A DNA stretch of 56,656 nucleotides from Treponema sp. (GTDB lineage: Bacteria > Spirochaetota > Spirochaetia > Treponematales > Treponemataceae). The stretch covers positions 1-56,656 of the forward strand of contig JAKSTL010000007.1 of NCBI GenBank assembly GCA_024402595.1, given 5' to 3'. Below the pieces are notes generated by a model. That model saw only the letters and a program-made list of their open reading frames with translations. It was not told where the DNA came from and did no database searches. The position numbers and the translations under genes were made by a program. Positions 1 to 8,708 of the stretch are shown here, piece after piece; within the stretch, counting starts at the first letter, position 1, and each line of letters starts with the position of its first letter.

Positions 1-770
1 CAATAGTTGGTATTGTTGGTGGTGCTGCCATGATCGTCATGTCAGTTATTACATCTGGTGGTACAATGGGCGGTATTTTGGACTTGCCTTCTGCAGCCAT
101 GACAATCGGTGGTTCGTACTTTGCCATGTTTATTGCCTGTCCTTTAAAAAAGGCTTTAGGTATGTTTAAAATTATGGGCCGTGCCTTTAAAGTTCCTGAT
201 TTTGGTGAAAAAAATATTGTCATAAATATGCAGGCTTTGTCAGAAAAAGCTCGTCGCGAAGGTATTCTTGCCTTGGAAGACGGTTTGGACGACCTTGATG
301 ATCCATTCATGAAAATGGGATTACGACTTGTTGTAGATGGAACCGATGGTAATATTATCCGTGCCATTATGGAAAACGAAATGAATCAGTGCGAAGCTCG
401 TCATATGGAATGGATTGGTGTTATCAATGCCTGGGCAGGTTATGCTCCTGGTTTTGGTATGATGGGTACCGTTGTAGGTCTTATTGGTATGTTGAATAAC
501 CTTGAAGATAAATCATCCCTTGGTCCAAATATGGCCGTTGCTTTGATTACAACACTTTATGGATCCATGCTTGCCAACTGGTTAATTGCTCCATTCGGAA
601 CAAAACTTGTTGCACACAATGCTCTGGAGATGCGTTCAAAAGAAATGATTATCGAAGGTGTTCTTGCAATTCAGGCTGGTGAAAATCCTCGTATTATGGC
701 ACAAAAGCTTCTTACCTATCTTGACCCTGTAACAAGAAAAGCAATTGAAGCTGATGTATTAAAAGATTAG
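1..770 (+). CDS. motA: Flagellar motor stator protein MotA (5' end outside window)
   Basis: Stator subunit that pairs with MotB in the inner membrane and converts ion flow into torque for the periplasmic flagella. The reading frame is open from base 3 upstream of the first internal ATG (base 30), reading IVGIVGGAAM, which is the usual first MotA membrane segment. Only a few N-terminal codons are therefore missing. The second pair of membrane helices is visible around APGFGMMGTVVGLIGML, the conserved ion-channel region, followed by a cytoplasmic C-terminal tail. The stop is 19 nt before motB, so the two are co-transcribed as usual. Family assignment is secure; the true start cannot be seen. 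Confidence 0.95.
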   Translation, partial: IVGIVGGAAMIVMSVITSGGTMGGILDLPSAAMTIGGSYFAMFIACPLKKALGMFKIMGRAFKVPDFGEKNIVINMQALSEKARREGILALEDGLDDLDDPFMKMGLRLVVDGTDGNIIRAIMENEMNQCEARHMEWIGVINAWAGYAPGFGMMGTVVGLIGMLNNLEDKSSLGPNMAVALITTLYGSMLANWLIAPFGTKLVAHNALEMRSKEMIIEGVLAIQAGENPRIMAQKLLTYLDPVTRKAIEADVLKD

Positions 771-789
771 TAAAAATAAAGGTTAGAAA

Positions 790-1524
790 ATGGGAAAAGC
801 GAAAGAGCCTGAAAAACCATCCAACGCGTGGCAGGGTACTTATGGTGACATGATCACTTTAATGCTCTGCTTCTTCGTTATGCTTTATAATCCTTCTGAA
901 GTTGATATTACTCAGCTGGCAACAATTACTCAATCATTGCAGATGCAGGAGACAGAATCTGTTTCTGGAGGTTTGTCTTTGTCTGCTGGTCAGCTTTCTG
1001 ATTTAGGAAATAATATAAACTCTCTTCCATCCCTAGAAAAAGGAAAATCCCTTGGGCTTGCAAAAAAGAAGGCTGTTAGTTTATTTGCCCCTGATGTAAA
1101 AACCAATAAAATAACTATCACTAGTGATGAACGAGGACTTGTAATTACCTTACTTTCTGATAATTTTTTTGAAGAAGGTAGTGCAGAATTAAATATAAAT
1201 GAAACCCGCGATACTTTACTGCGTTTGTCGGAGTTTTTCCGTTCTGACGAAATGAAGGGACGCCGTTTTAGAATAGAAGGTCATACAGATAATACTTCTG
1301 TGGCTGAATATCAAACAAAAACACAATTTCCAAGCAATTGGGAACTTTCTGCGGCAAGAGCTGTTAATGTTCTTCATTATCTTGCCGATTATGGAGTAAA
1401 TGAGAATAGTTTTTCTGTAGCTGGTTATGCAGACACTCGACCAAAGTTTTCTAATGAAACTCCCGAAGGTCGTGCTTATAACAGGCGTGTGGATATAATT
1501 ATTCTAGACGAAGGACATTTTTAA
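790..1524 (+). CDS. motB: Flagellar motor stator protein MotB
   Basis: Peptidoglycan-anchored partner of MotA. The single N-terminal membrane helix (about residues 16-34) carries the ion-binding aspartate D20 in the context [13 protein letters not shown]. The C-terminal half (about 135-240) is an OmpA-like peptidoglycan-binding domain with the expected IEGHTDN and NRRVDI elements. Length (244 aa) is typical. It lies 19 nt after motA and 54 nt before fliL. Which ion (H+ or Na+) the stator uses cannot be decided from these residues alone. Confidence 0.95.
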   Translation: MGKAKEPEKPSNAWQGTYGDMITLMLCFFVMLYNPSEVDITQLATITQSLQMQETESVSGGLSLSAGQLSDLGNNINSLPSLEKGKSLGLAKKKAVSLFAPDVKTNKITITSDERGLVITLLSDNFFEEGSAELNINETRDTLLRLSEFFRSDEMKGRRFRIEGHTDNTSVAEYQTKTQFPSNWELSAARAVNVLHYLADYGVNENSFSVAGYADTRPKFSNETPEGRAYNRRVDIIILDEGHF

Positions 1525-1578
1525 TGTTACTATTAAAAGACATATTAAAAAATATAACTCTGTTTGCTGGAGGGGAAT

Positions 1579-2130
1579 ATGGCAGATGAGGAAGATTTAA
1601 ATTTGGATGAAGGCGGTGCTTCTGCCCCTGCGAAAAAGGGTGGAATTGGCAGTCTTTTTTCAGGTTTATTAAAATGGATTATTATCGGCGTAGCTGCAGT
1701 TATTGTAATTGTAGTAGTCGTTTTCTTTACTGTTAAAATCGTTTCAAAAAATAATTCTGCAGTTGTTTATGCACCAAATGGAATAGAAGAATATCAGGGG
1801 CAGCGAGAAATTTATGACTGGTATAAATCAATTGGTGTTATTCAGACAACAACATGTGATGAAAATGCCGCAACAGTTCGTGTAAATGTATTTCTTGGTT
1901 ATAAAAAAGATGATAAGGCTGTTTCTACAGAAATTACTGCTCGAAATGTTGAATTAAAAGACTTTTTGCGAAGATATTTCCGTGGAAAGACTGCTGCAGA
2001 ACTAAAAAACTCAAATAACGAAGATAAATTGAAGATGGAAATTAGAAATGGTATCAACGATAAAGTTTTGAGCAATTCTAAAATCCGTGATGTTAGTTTT
2101 GATCAATTGGATGTTATTGAACAGAACTAA
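1579..2130 (+). CDS. fliL: Flagellar basal body-associated protein FliL
   Basis: Membrane protein that surrounds and stabilises the stator. One membrane helix (about residues 31-52, rich in I and V) follows an acidic, Gly/Ala-rich cytoplasmic N-terminus. The rest is a periplasmic stomatin-like FliL domain with the typical pattern of an early beta strand (VRVNVFLGY) and a C-terminal helix. I place the start at ATG 1579 because GGAGGGG ends 3-4 nt upstream of it; an in-frame TTG at 1564 has no ribosome site. Position between motB and fliM is the conserved place for fliL. Confidence 0.87.
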   Translation: MADEEDLNLDEGGASAPAKKGGIGSLFSGLLKWIIIGVAAVIVIVVVVFFTVKIVSKNNSAVVYAPNGIEEYQGQREIYDWYKSIGVIQTTTCDENAATVRVNVFLGYKKDDKAVSTEITARNVELKDFLRRYFRGKTAAELKNSNNEDKLKMEIRNGINDKVLSNSKIRDVSFDQLDVIEQN

Positions 2131-2193
2131 GCCAAAAATTTTAATAAATTAAAAAACTTTTTGCAGTAAAAGTTAATTAATAATGGAGTGTGA

Positions 2194-3231
2194 ATGAACG
2201 AGGTTCTATCACAGGATGAAATTGACCAGCTTTTAAGTGCCATTAGTTCTGGTGACACAGAAGCAGATGACTTTAAGCCGGTTAATAGTGCCCGTAAAAT
2301 AAGAATTTACGACTTTAAAAGACCAAACAAATTCTCAAAAGAACAGTTGCGTACTGTTTCTAATATGCATGAAACTTTTGCCCGTGCAACTACAACAAGT
2401 TTGTCTGCACAGTTGCGTTCAATGGTTCATGTTCATGTATCTTCTGTAGATGAGTTAACTTATGAGGAATTTATTCGCTCAATTCCAACTCCAACAACTT
2501 TAGCTGTAATTAATATGGATCCACTTAAAGGTAATGCCATTTTGGAAATTGATCCGGCTATTACCTTCTGTATGATTGATAGACTTTTTGGTGGTCGTGG
2601 TACAACTTCAAGTAATAAAAATCGAGAACTTACTGATATTGAGCAGGAAGTAATGGAAGGTGTTATCGTTAGAATCCTTGCCAATATGCGTGAAGCGTGG
2701 ACTCAAGTAATTGACCTTCGACCAAGGTTTGCCCAGATTGAAACAAATCCTCAGTTTGCTTCCATCGTTCCACCAAATGAAATGGTCGTTTTAGTTACTT
2801 TGGATACAAAGGTCGGTGAAGAAGAAGGCCTTATGAACTTTTGTATTCCTTATCTTACCATTGAGCCAATCAGTTCAAAATTGTCATCTCAATTCTGGTT
2901 CTCATCGGTTAGAAAAAACTCTACAACGCAGTATTTGGGAACAATTAAAGATCAGCTTGCTTCTGTAGATATGAATGTAGTAGCAGAAGTTGGTACAATC
3001 GATTTACCAATTAGAGATGTTCTTTCCCTTCGAGTTGGTGATGTTGTAAGATTGTCTAACATAAAGGTTGGCGATCCAATTACTTTAAATGTTGGAAATA
3101 AAAAGAAATTTTATTGTCAGCCAGGTGTTGTTGGTAAAAAAATGGCTGTTCAAATTACAGGAAAAATAGAAGAAGCAGAATCTGAAGATTTTGAAGAACT
3201 TTCTGTAGAAGGAGACGAAACTTATGAGTGA
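2194..3231 (+). CDS. fliM: Flagellar motor switch protein FliM
   Basis: C-ring switch protein. The N-terminus has the EIDQLLSA motif that binds phosphorylated CheY. It is followed by the middle domain (about residues 45-235, with the FGGRG region) and a C-terminal SpoA/FliN-like domain (about 250-330) with the run [22 protein letters not shown] ribosome site precedes the ATG. The last 8 nt overlap fliY (ATGAGTGA), so translation of the two C-ring proteins is probably coupled. Confidence 0.97.
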   Translation: MNEVLSQDEIDQLLSAISSGDTEADDFKPVNSARKIRIYDFKRPNKFSKEQLRTVSNMHETFARATTTSLSAQLRSMVHVHVSSVDELTYEEFIRSIPTPTTLAVINMDPLKGNAILEIDPAITFCMIDRLFGGRGTTSSNKNRELTDIEQEVMEGVIVRILANMREAWTQVIDLRPRFAQIETNPQFASIVPPNEMVVLVTLDTKVGEEEGLMNFCIPYLTIEPISSKLSSQFWFSSVRKNSTTQYLGTIKDQLASVDMNVVAEVGTIDLPIRDVLSLRVGDVVRLSNIKVGDPITLNVGNKKKFYCQPGVVGKKMAVQITGKIEEAESEDFEELSVEGDETYE

Positions 3232-4531
3232 TGGTGCTATTTCTCAAGATGAAATTGATGCATTGTTATCTGGCGTAGCAATAGATGGATTAAACTCTTC
3301 AGGTCATGTAGGAAATGGTCCTGCATATCATATTGATGTTCCAACATTACAAAAACTTGCAGAAGATTTAAAACCAAAGCTGGAAGAAAATATCAATAAA
3401 TATACAGGTGCAAGCTTTAAAGTTGAAAATCCTGTTACAGAATTACTTGATAGAGATAGAGTATTAGCTCGTCTTCCAGAAGTTGTAATTGCTGTTAGCG
3501 CAGATTACAATGAAGGTATAAAGGGAAGTCATATGTATCTTTTGACTTCCGACTTTGCTCTCAAACTTTTTGCTCTTGTAAACAACGAAGAAGCTACAGA
3601 TGTAGATGATATGGTACTTTCAGTAGTTTCAGAGATTATTGCAACACATATCAGTTCTCAGATTCTTATTTTGGATCAGACTGGAAAAACTCCAGGATTG
3701 GCATATTCAACTCCAGAACCAGTTAATGAATCTAAAGCAATGGTAATGTTCCCTCAGGGCGATTTTATTTTTACAAGTTATCCTCTTACTCTGGACGGAA
3801 ATGCTTATACATTGTGGGAATGTATTGGTGGAGACGCTTCAGAAAAGATTTCCAATGCTTTGGCACCAGATACCAGTGCAGATGATGCAGCATTATTAGG
3901 TGGCCTTGGCGGAATGGGTGCTTCTATGAATAACATGGGTGGATTTGCACAGGACCCTATGATGAATGGTGGTGCTATGGCAGGTTCTGGAATGAGTGCC
4001 CCAATGGGAAATCCTATGGGAGGAGCAATGGCGAATCCTATGGGTGGACAAATGAATGCAGGAATGAATACTGCTGGAATGGGTAATTTTATGGGTGGCC
4101 AGAATATGGGAATGCCTCAAATGGGTATGCCACAGATGCAAATGCCTCAAATGGGTATGGCAAATATGGTTCCACAGCAGCCTATGAATATGATGGGTAT
4201 GGGATTAAATGTTCCTAATGTTCAATCTCTTCAATATCCTTCTTTGCAGACAAATATGGGAATGTCTGAACAAGGTAACATCAGTTTAATTTATGATGTT
4301 AATATGGAAATGTCCGTAGAACTTGGTCGAACAAAAAAATCCATAAAAGAAATCCTTGGTATGGGAGAAGGAACCATCATTGAACTTGATAAACTTGCCG
4401 GTGAAGCTGTTGATATTTTGGTAAATCAAAAGTTGATTGCAAAAGGCGAGGTTGTAGTTATTGATGAAAACTTCGGTGTGCGAGTTACAGAAATTGTTTC
4501 TCCAATCGAACGAGTAAACGAATTAACCTAA
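3224..4531 (+). CDS. fliY: Flagellar switch protein FliY (FliN with CheC-like domain)
   Basis: C-ring protein of the long FliY type. An N-terminal EIDALLSG motif resembles that of FliM. A CheC-like middle domain follows (about residues 30-210). Residues about 224-343 form an unusual linker made of Met, Gly, Asn, Pro and Gln with MGG and MPQMGM-like repeats, and the C-terminal 90 residues are the FliN/SpoA domain. In the CheC-like domain the usual E-x2-N phosphatase signature reads EIIAT, so the Asn seems absent; that is my by-eye alignment. At 435 aa it is longer than most FliN or FliY proteins because of the linker. Confidence 0.93.
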   Translation: MSDGAISQDEIDALLSGVAIDGLNSSGHVGNGPAYHIDVPTLQKLAEDLKPKLEENINKYTGASFKVENPVTELLDRDRVLARLPEVVIAVSADYNEGIKGSHMYLLTSDFALKLFALVNNEEATDVDDMVLSVVSEIIATHISSQILILDQTGKTPGLAYSTPEPVNESKAMVMFPQGDFIFTSYPLTLDGNAYTLWECIGGDASEKISNALAPDTSADDAALLGGLGGMGASMNNMGGFAQDPMMNGGAMAGSGMSAPMGNPMGGAMANPMGGQMNAGMNTAGMGNFMGGQNMGMPQMGMPQMQMPQMGMANMVPQQPMNMMGMGLNVPNVQSLQYPSLQTNMGMSEQGNISLIYDVNMEMSVELGRTKKSIKEILGMGEGTIIELDKLAGEAVDILVNQKLIAKGEVVVIDENFGVRVTEIVSPIERVNELT

Positions 4532-4616
4532 TCAGATTATAAAGACAGACTTTGTAAATAAGGCTGTTTTTGCTTGTTATACAAATGTTTTGTCAAAAAG
4601 ATTATTAACATACGTC

Positions 4617-4676
4617 AATTGAAAATCTTATTGCGAAGTTTAAACAAAATAAAAAAACTCCAAAAGATTTTCAATT
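4617..4676 (+). repeat. Perfect 13-bp inverted repeat in fliY-fliO gap
   Basis: AATTGAAAATCTT at 4617-4629 is repeated as its exact reverse complement at 4664-4676, with a 34-nt loop. It lies in the 174-nt fliY-fliO gap, one of the larger gaps in the flagellar operon. There is no T-tract after it, so it does not look like a plain terminator. A binding site, an RNA processing hairpin or a stability element are all possible. Confidence 0.6.
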
Positions 4677-4705
4677 TTTAAGAACCGATTTTAGGGTGGG
4701 GAAAA

Positions 4706-5524
4706 TTGGTACGGAATAATTATTTTTTCATTAGAAAGACTCTTTTTTTATTAATTTTATTTAATATTTTTGTATTTAACACCTATTCTCAGGATGCCGC
4801 AGCACCAAACAATACAACGACAGTAAGTTCATTCGAATCTGACACTTCATATTTTAATCCTTCACTTTCTTCATCAAATACTGCTGGTAATAATCAAGAT
4901 TCGGGATTTAAAGCCCCATCAACCACAGGAATTATACTTAGAGTAATTTTTGTTCTTATTCTTATAGTTGCCGCCATTTATTTTATAATGATGTTTTTTA
5001 AAAAGAAGAATACTGTGGTAAATGATGACGATGATTTTTTGCGCCGAGTTTCTTCTATCAATCTTGCACCGGGAAAATCAGTGGAAGTCGTTACTCTTGT
5101 AAATAAATGCTATGTTCTGGGGGTTACAGATTCAAATATCACCTTAATAGATAAAATCCAAGGTGACGATGATTCTGAATTACCCGAAGGTGTTTCAAAA
5201 TTAAATGATACAGAATTGATTGAAGCCCTGAATCTAAACTTTGACCGAAAGCAGAATACAAAAAAACCAATGAACTTTACCGATGTCTTACAGCTTTTTA
5301 TGCCAGGCGGTCTGCGTAATGCGTCTGCAAATAATTCTTTTGAAACAAAATCTGAAACTGCAAGCAGAAAAAATACAAATAAAAAAGAATCTGCTAAAAA
5401 ACGATTTTCAAATATTTATTCAGAAGCAGAAAATACACTCAAAAATATCGATACAAGTTTTGAAATAAATAATCAAAATCAAACAAAAAATGCTCCTGAA
5501 AGTGGTGGTAATAATCATGAATAG
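4706..5524 (+). CDS. fliO: Flagellar export apparatus protein FliO (FliZ)
   Basis: Small membrane component needed for assembly of the FliPQR export gate. An N-terminal signal-like hydrophobic stretch (about residues 10-28, ending near YSQ) is followed by a low-complexity Ser/Asn segment. One membrane helix (about 75-97, TGIILRVIFVLILIVAAIYF) comes next, then a cytoplasmic domain with the FliO-like run LAPGKSVEVV. The C-terminal tail is Asn/Lys-rich and poorly conserved. The start is a TTG; GGTGGGG about 5 nt upstream supports it. Identity rests mainly on this topology and on the position directly before fliP. Confidence 0.82.
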   Translation: MVRNNYFFIRKTLFLLILFNIFVFNTYSQDAAAPNNTTTVSSFESDTSYFNPSLSSSNTAGNNQDSGFKAPSTTGIILRVIFVLILIVAAIYFIMMFFKKKNTVVNDDDDFLRRVSSINLAPGKSVEVVTLVNKCYVLGVTDSNITLIDKIQGDDDSELPEGVSKLNDTELIEALNLNFDRKQNTKKPMNFTDVLQLFMPGGLRNASANNSFETKSETASRKNTNKKESAKKRFSNIYSEAENTLKNIDTSFEINNQNQTKNAPESGGNNHE

Positions 5525-6359
5525 AGCAAAATGTTTTATAAACTCCAAGCTTTCAAAGCTTTTTTGTATATTATTAGTTTTATTTTTCTCTAATTCTCTT
5601 TTGTTTGCACAAACCGCATTTCCAAATGGTTCTGCACAAGGAACAATGGAAATGAACAGAACTATCAATAATCCACAGATTCCAAACATTTCTGTTCAGA
5701 TTACCGAACCTCAAACTGGTAGCGAAGTGGCATTTTCTGTAAGACTTTTGTTATTATTAACAATCTTAACCCTTGCCCCAAGTATTTTAATTCTTGTTAC
5801 CTGTTTTTTGCGCTTTTCCATCGTTCTTGATTTTATAAAACGGGCCTTGTCTTTGCAGCAGGTTCCACCCACCGCCGTATTAAATGGAATTGCCTTTTTT
5901 ATGACACTTTTTGTTATGTGGCCAACTTTTTCTTCTATGTACCAAAATGCCTTTAAACCTTTAAATGACGGACAGATTTCCATAGAACAAGCTTATCAGG
6001 AAGCAGAAGCTCCAGTTAGGCAGTTTATGTTTACCCAAATGTCTGATGATACAAATTATATAAAAATGTTCATGAGTATGGCCAAAATGGAAAAACCAAA
6101 TACTCCATCAGATGTACCAACTTATATTTTAATTCCTGCCTATATTTTGCACGAACTGACAGTGGCTTTTAAAATAGGTGTCTTGCTCTATATACCGTTT
6201 ATCATAATTGATATGGTGGTGGCCAGTATTCTTATGTCTATGGGTATGATGATGCTTCCGCCGGTTCAGATTTCTATGCCGTTTAAATTGATTCTATTTG
6301 TACTTGTAGATGGATGGGGTTTGCTTACACAGCAATTGTTTATTTCAGTTTTACACTAA
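5517..6359 (+). CDS. fliP: Flagellar export gate protein FliP
   Basis: Core subunit of the flagellar type III export gate in the inner membrane. It has a cleavable signal peptide (to about residue 31, LLFAQ) and then four membrane helices with the family runs LTILTLAPSILILVTCFLRF and MGMMMLPPVQISMPFKL. I choose ATG 5517, which overlaps the fliO stop by 8 nt and sits after an AGTGGTGG stretch. An upstream in-frame ATG (5490) lies inside fliO without a ribosome site. Confidence 0.95.
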   Translation: MNRAKCFINSKLSKLFCILLVLFFSNSLLFAQTAFPNGSAQGTMEMNRTINNPQIPNISVQITEPQTGSEVAFSVRLLLLLTILTLAPSILILVTCFLRFSIVLDFIKRALSLQQVPPTAVLNGIAFFMTLFVMWPTFSSMYQNAFKPLNDGQISIEQAYQEAEAPVRQFMFTQMSDDTNYIKMFMSMAKMEKPNTPSDVPTYILIPAYILHELTVAFKIGVLLYIPFIIIDMVVASILMSMGMMMLPPVQISMPFKLILFVLVDGWGLLTQQLFISVLH

Positions 6360-6371
6360 TGTTTAGAAATT

Positions 6372-6480
6372 AGGAGGCGTGATAAAAATACATCCGTGTA
6401 TTTTTATCACGGGCAGTAGCAAAAGCGTTGCTTTTACAACTGCATATTCAGTGCCTCCGTGCACTGCCGCTAACGCGGAG
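6372..6480 (+). repeat. Cluster of four consecutive hairpins between fliP and fliQ
   Basis: The 138-nt fliP-fliQ gap is far richer in G and C than its surroundings and is nearly all paired sequence. Hairpin 1 is a perfect 14-bp stem (6378-6391 with 6398-6411, CGTGATAAAAATAC arm). Hairpin 2 spans 6413-6443 (GCAGT and AAAAGC arms, loop GTT, one internal mismatch patch). Hairpin 3 spans 6449-6466 (CAGTGC with GCACTG). Hairpin 4 spans 6467-6478 (CCGC with GCGG). The loops of 1 and 3 share TCCGT. This looks like a dispersed structured repeat inserted in the operon; a genome search is needed to prove copies. Confidence 0.65.
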
Positions 6481-6497
6481 TTTTTATAGGAGCGTTT

Positions 6498-6767
6498 ATG
6501 TCTATAGGTGATATTGTTGCAATAATGCGAGGAGCTGTTTCTCAAATCCTTTCGTCAATTCTCCCGATTCTTGGAATTGCATTGATAGTAGGTCTTGTGG
6601 TTGCAATTTTACAGGCTGTTACTTCAATTCAGGAACAGACATTAACCTTTTTACCAAAACTGGTAGTAATTCTGATTTTAGTGGCTTTACTTGGCAGTAC
6701 CATGTTTTCTTCTATGTCTGAATATACTATTGCCTTATTTAACCGTATTCCAGACTTTGCCAAATAA
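6498..6767 (+). CDS. fliQ: Flagellar export gate protein FliQ
   Basis: Small export-gate subunit of 89 aa with two membrane helices (about residues 15-40 and 50-75). It has the typical motif AILQAVTSIQEQTLTFLPKL between them. A TAGGAG ribosome site lies directly after the fliP-fliQ hairpin cluster. Order fliP-fliQ-fliR is the conserved one. Confidence 0.96.
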   Translation: MSIGDIVAIMRGAVSQILSSILPILGIALIVGLVVAILQAVTSIQEQTLTFLPKLVVILILVALLGSTMFSSMSEYTIALFNRIPDFAK

Positions 6768-6797
6768 AAATACACGGTTTTATTCAAGATAAGAAAA

Positions 6798-7607
6798 ATG
6801 CTAGATGATATTTTGTTAAAAGCTCCAGTTTATCTTCTCATTTTTGGTCGATGCTTCGCTTTGATTTTAACTTTGCCTTTATTTTCTATGCGGGCAGTTC
6901 CAAGAGTTGCAAAGGTTGCTTTGGCAGGATATATCTCTTTTTTTATGATGAGTTCAGTAGATTTTTCTGTGTATCAACCTTTTATTGGCACAGATGGAGC
7001 CTTTTCCCTTAATTTTGTTCTACTGATTTTAGGAGAAGCTCTTATTGGTGTGATTATGGGCTTTTTTGTTACCATAATTTTTGCCGCTTTTAGTACTGCT
7101 GGTCAGTTCACCGCTTTTCAAATGGGTTTTAGTGCCGCCAGTACTTATGATGCATTGTCTCAAGTTGAAAATCCTTTGATGGGACAGTTTTTTAACTTTA
7201 TGGCCATGCTAATTTTTATGCAGAACCGTTGGTTTCAAAAATTGTTTTTAGGTGGACTGGTTGCCAGTTATAAATCTTTGAATGCCATAAATCTGGTTAA
7301 TAATCAGCAGCATTTAATCAATTTTTTATTAAAGGGCCTTACAAAATTATTTTCCGATGCCATGGTTATTGCACTTCCGTTAATGGGAACCCTGCTTTTA
7401 ATTACAGTTACAACAGGTTTGCTTTCAAAGGCTGCACCTCAGATGAATCTGTTGTCAGAAGGTTTCCCAATTATGATTTTAGTTTCATTTCTCATAATTA
7501 TGATTTTGATTCCTTCTATGTGTGATTTCTTTGAGCGCTCATTTGTACAAGGATTTTCACAGATTGAACAACTTTTTTATTTCATTAAAGGCGGAGGTAT
7601 AGAGTAG
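6798..7607 (+). CDS. fliR: Flagellar export gate protein FliR
   Basis: Third FliPQR gate component, with about six membrane helices over 269 aa. Recognised by its FALILTLPLFSMRAVPRVAKVALA start and the GQFTAFQMGFS segment. The 30-nt gap after fliQ holds TAAAAATACACGG, which resembles one arm of the hairpin cluster upstream of fliQ. The stop codon is immediately followed by the TTG start of flhB. Confidence 0.95.
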   Translation: MLDDILLKAPVYLLIFGRCFALILTLPLFSMRAVPRVAKVALAGYISFFMMSSVDFSVYQPFIGTDGAFSLNFVLLILGEALIGVIMGFFVTIIFAAFSTAGQFTAFQMGFSAASTYDALSQVENPLMGQFFNFMAMLIFMQNRWFQKLFLGGLVASYKSLNAINLVNNQQHLINFLLKGLTKLFSDAMVIALPLMGTLLLITVTTGLLSKAAPQMNLLSEGFPIMILVSFLIIMILIPSMCDFFERSFVQGFSQIEQLFYFIKGGGIE

Positions 7608-8681
7608 TTGGCTGCAGAAGATGAAGGCCGTACCGAAGAACCTTCGGAGTTCAGGCTTGAAAAGGCAAGGAAAGAAGGAAGAGTCGCAAAAAGTCAGGAA
7701 ATTAGTGCCGCATTAATTCTCCTGCTTTCTGTATTGCTGTTGATAGCTCTTTCAAAATGGCTTTTACAGAATTGCTACGAATGTTTTACCTATTACTTTA
7801 ATCGCTGTCATAATCCAGATGTTCAGGATCCAAATCTTGTTACAGAGTTTTATATTCTTTTTTTTAAAATGATTATTCCTACAAGTTTGGTGGCAGTGGT
7901 TGCGGCTATTCTTGCTAATTTAATTCAAACCAGAGGATTCATTTTTTCCTGGAAACCATTGGAGCCAAAGTTTTCAAATATTGTTCCAAAGTTTGGCGAG
8001 TATCTTAAAAAAACAATTTTTTCTGGAAAAGGCCTTTTTAATATCGCTAAATCAATCGGTAAGGTTGCCATAATTTATACAATTGCTTTTTTCTTGATTC
8101 GAAAAGATTTGTTTACACTTCTGGAAATAATTAGTAACGGTCAGATTCTATCCGCTGTTGGAAAAATTGCCAGAATGTGTGCTCAGCTTTTAATCATAGT
8201 TTCTGTTTTATTTTTGATTATTTCTATTCCAGATTATTTCGTTAATCGTAAAGAGTTTATGGAATCAATGAAAATGACAAAAACAGAAGTAAAACAAGAG
8301 TTCAAGGAATTGGAAGGCGATCCGGAAGTAAAAGGCCGTTTACAGCAAATGCAAAGAGATTTGTTGTCGCAAAATATTCCAAAAGCTGTTTCTGAATCTG
8401 ATGTTGTAATTACAAACCCAACTCATTATGCGGTTGCATTAAAATATGATGAAAAAGAAGCGCCTGCTCCTATGGTTACAGCAAAGGGTGAAGGTCAGAC
8501 AGCTTTATATATCAAAAGAATTGCAAAAGAAAATAACATTCCCATCGAAGAAAATCGTCCTGTAGCCCGTGGACTATATACAGATGTGAAAATCGGTGCT
8601 ATAATTCCTCAAGCGTATTTTAGAGTTATTTCACTAATTTACACACATCTCTTAAATAAAGACTCTGATAAAAATAAATAA
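7608..8681 (+). CDS. flhB: Flagellar export switch protein FlhB
   Basis: Export-apparatus protein that switches substrate specificity from rod/hook to filament. It has four membrane helices in the first 215 residues, then a cytoplasmic domain with the self-cleavage motif N270-P271-T272-H273. The start is TTG, directly abutting the fliR stop, with GGCGGAGG about 10 nt upstream inside fliR. This start gives the normal FlhB N-terminus (EDEGRTEEPSEFRLEKARKE), so it is very likely right, and translation is coupled to fliR. Confidence 0.96.
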   Translation: MAAEDEGRTEEPSEFRLEKARKEGRVAKSQEISAALILLLSVLLLIALSKWLLQNCYECFTYYFNRCHNPDVQDPNLVTEFYILFFKMIIPTSLVAVVAAILANLIQTRGFIFSWKPLEPKFSNIVPKFGEYLKKTIFSGKGLFNIAKSIGKVAIIYTIAFFLIRKDLFTLLEIISNGQILSAVGKIARMCAQLLIIVSVLFLIISIPDYFVNRKEFMESMKMTKTEVKQEFKELEGDPEVKGRLQQMQRDLLSQNIPKAVSESDVVITNPTHYAVALKYDEKEAPAPMVTAKGEGQTALYIKRIAKENNIPIEENRPVARGLYTDVKIGAIIPQAYFRVISLIYTHLLNKDSDKNK

Positions 8682-8708
8682 AAATCGTAAATTGCTGGGT
8701 GGGGACTA

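Noticed and set aside
3896..4150. Minus-strand open frame with many His residues
   Set aside because: It is the antisense of the Met-rich FliY linker (ATG repeats read as CAT on the other strand); no ribosome site and no context.
6363..6545. Minus-strand 60-codon open frame across the fliP-fliQ gap
   Set aside because: It is produced by the hairpin cluster and runs into fliQ; more likely a structured repeat than a gene.
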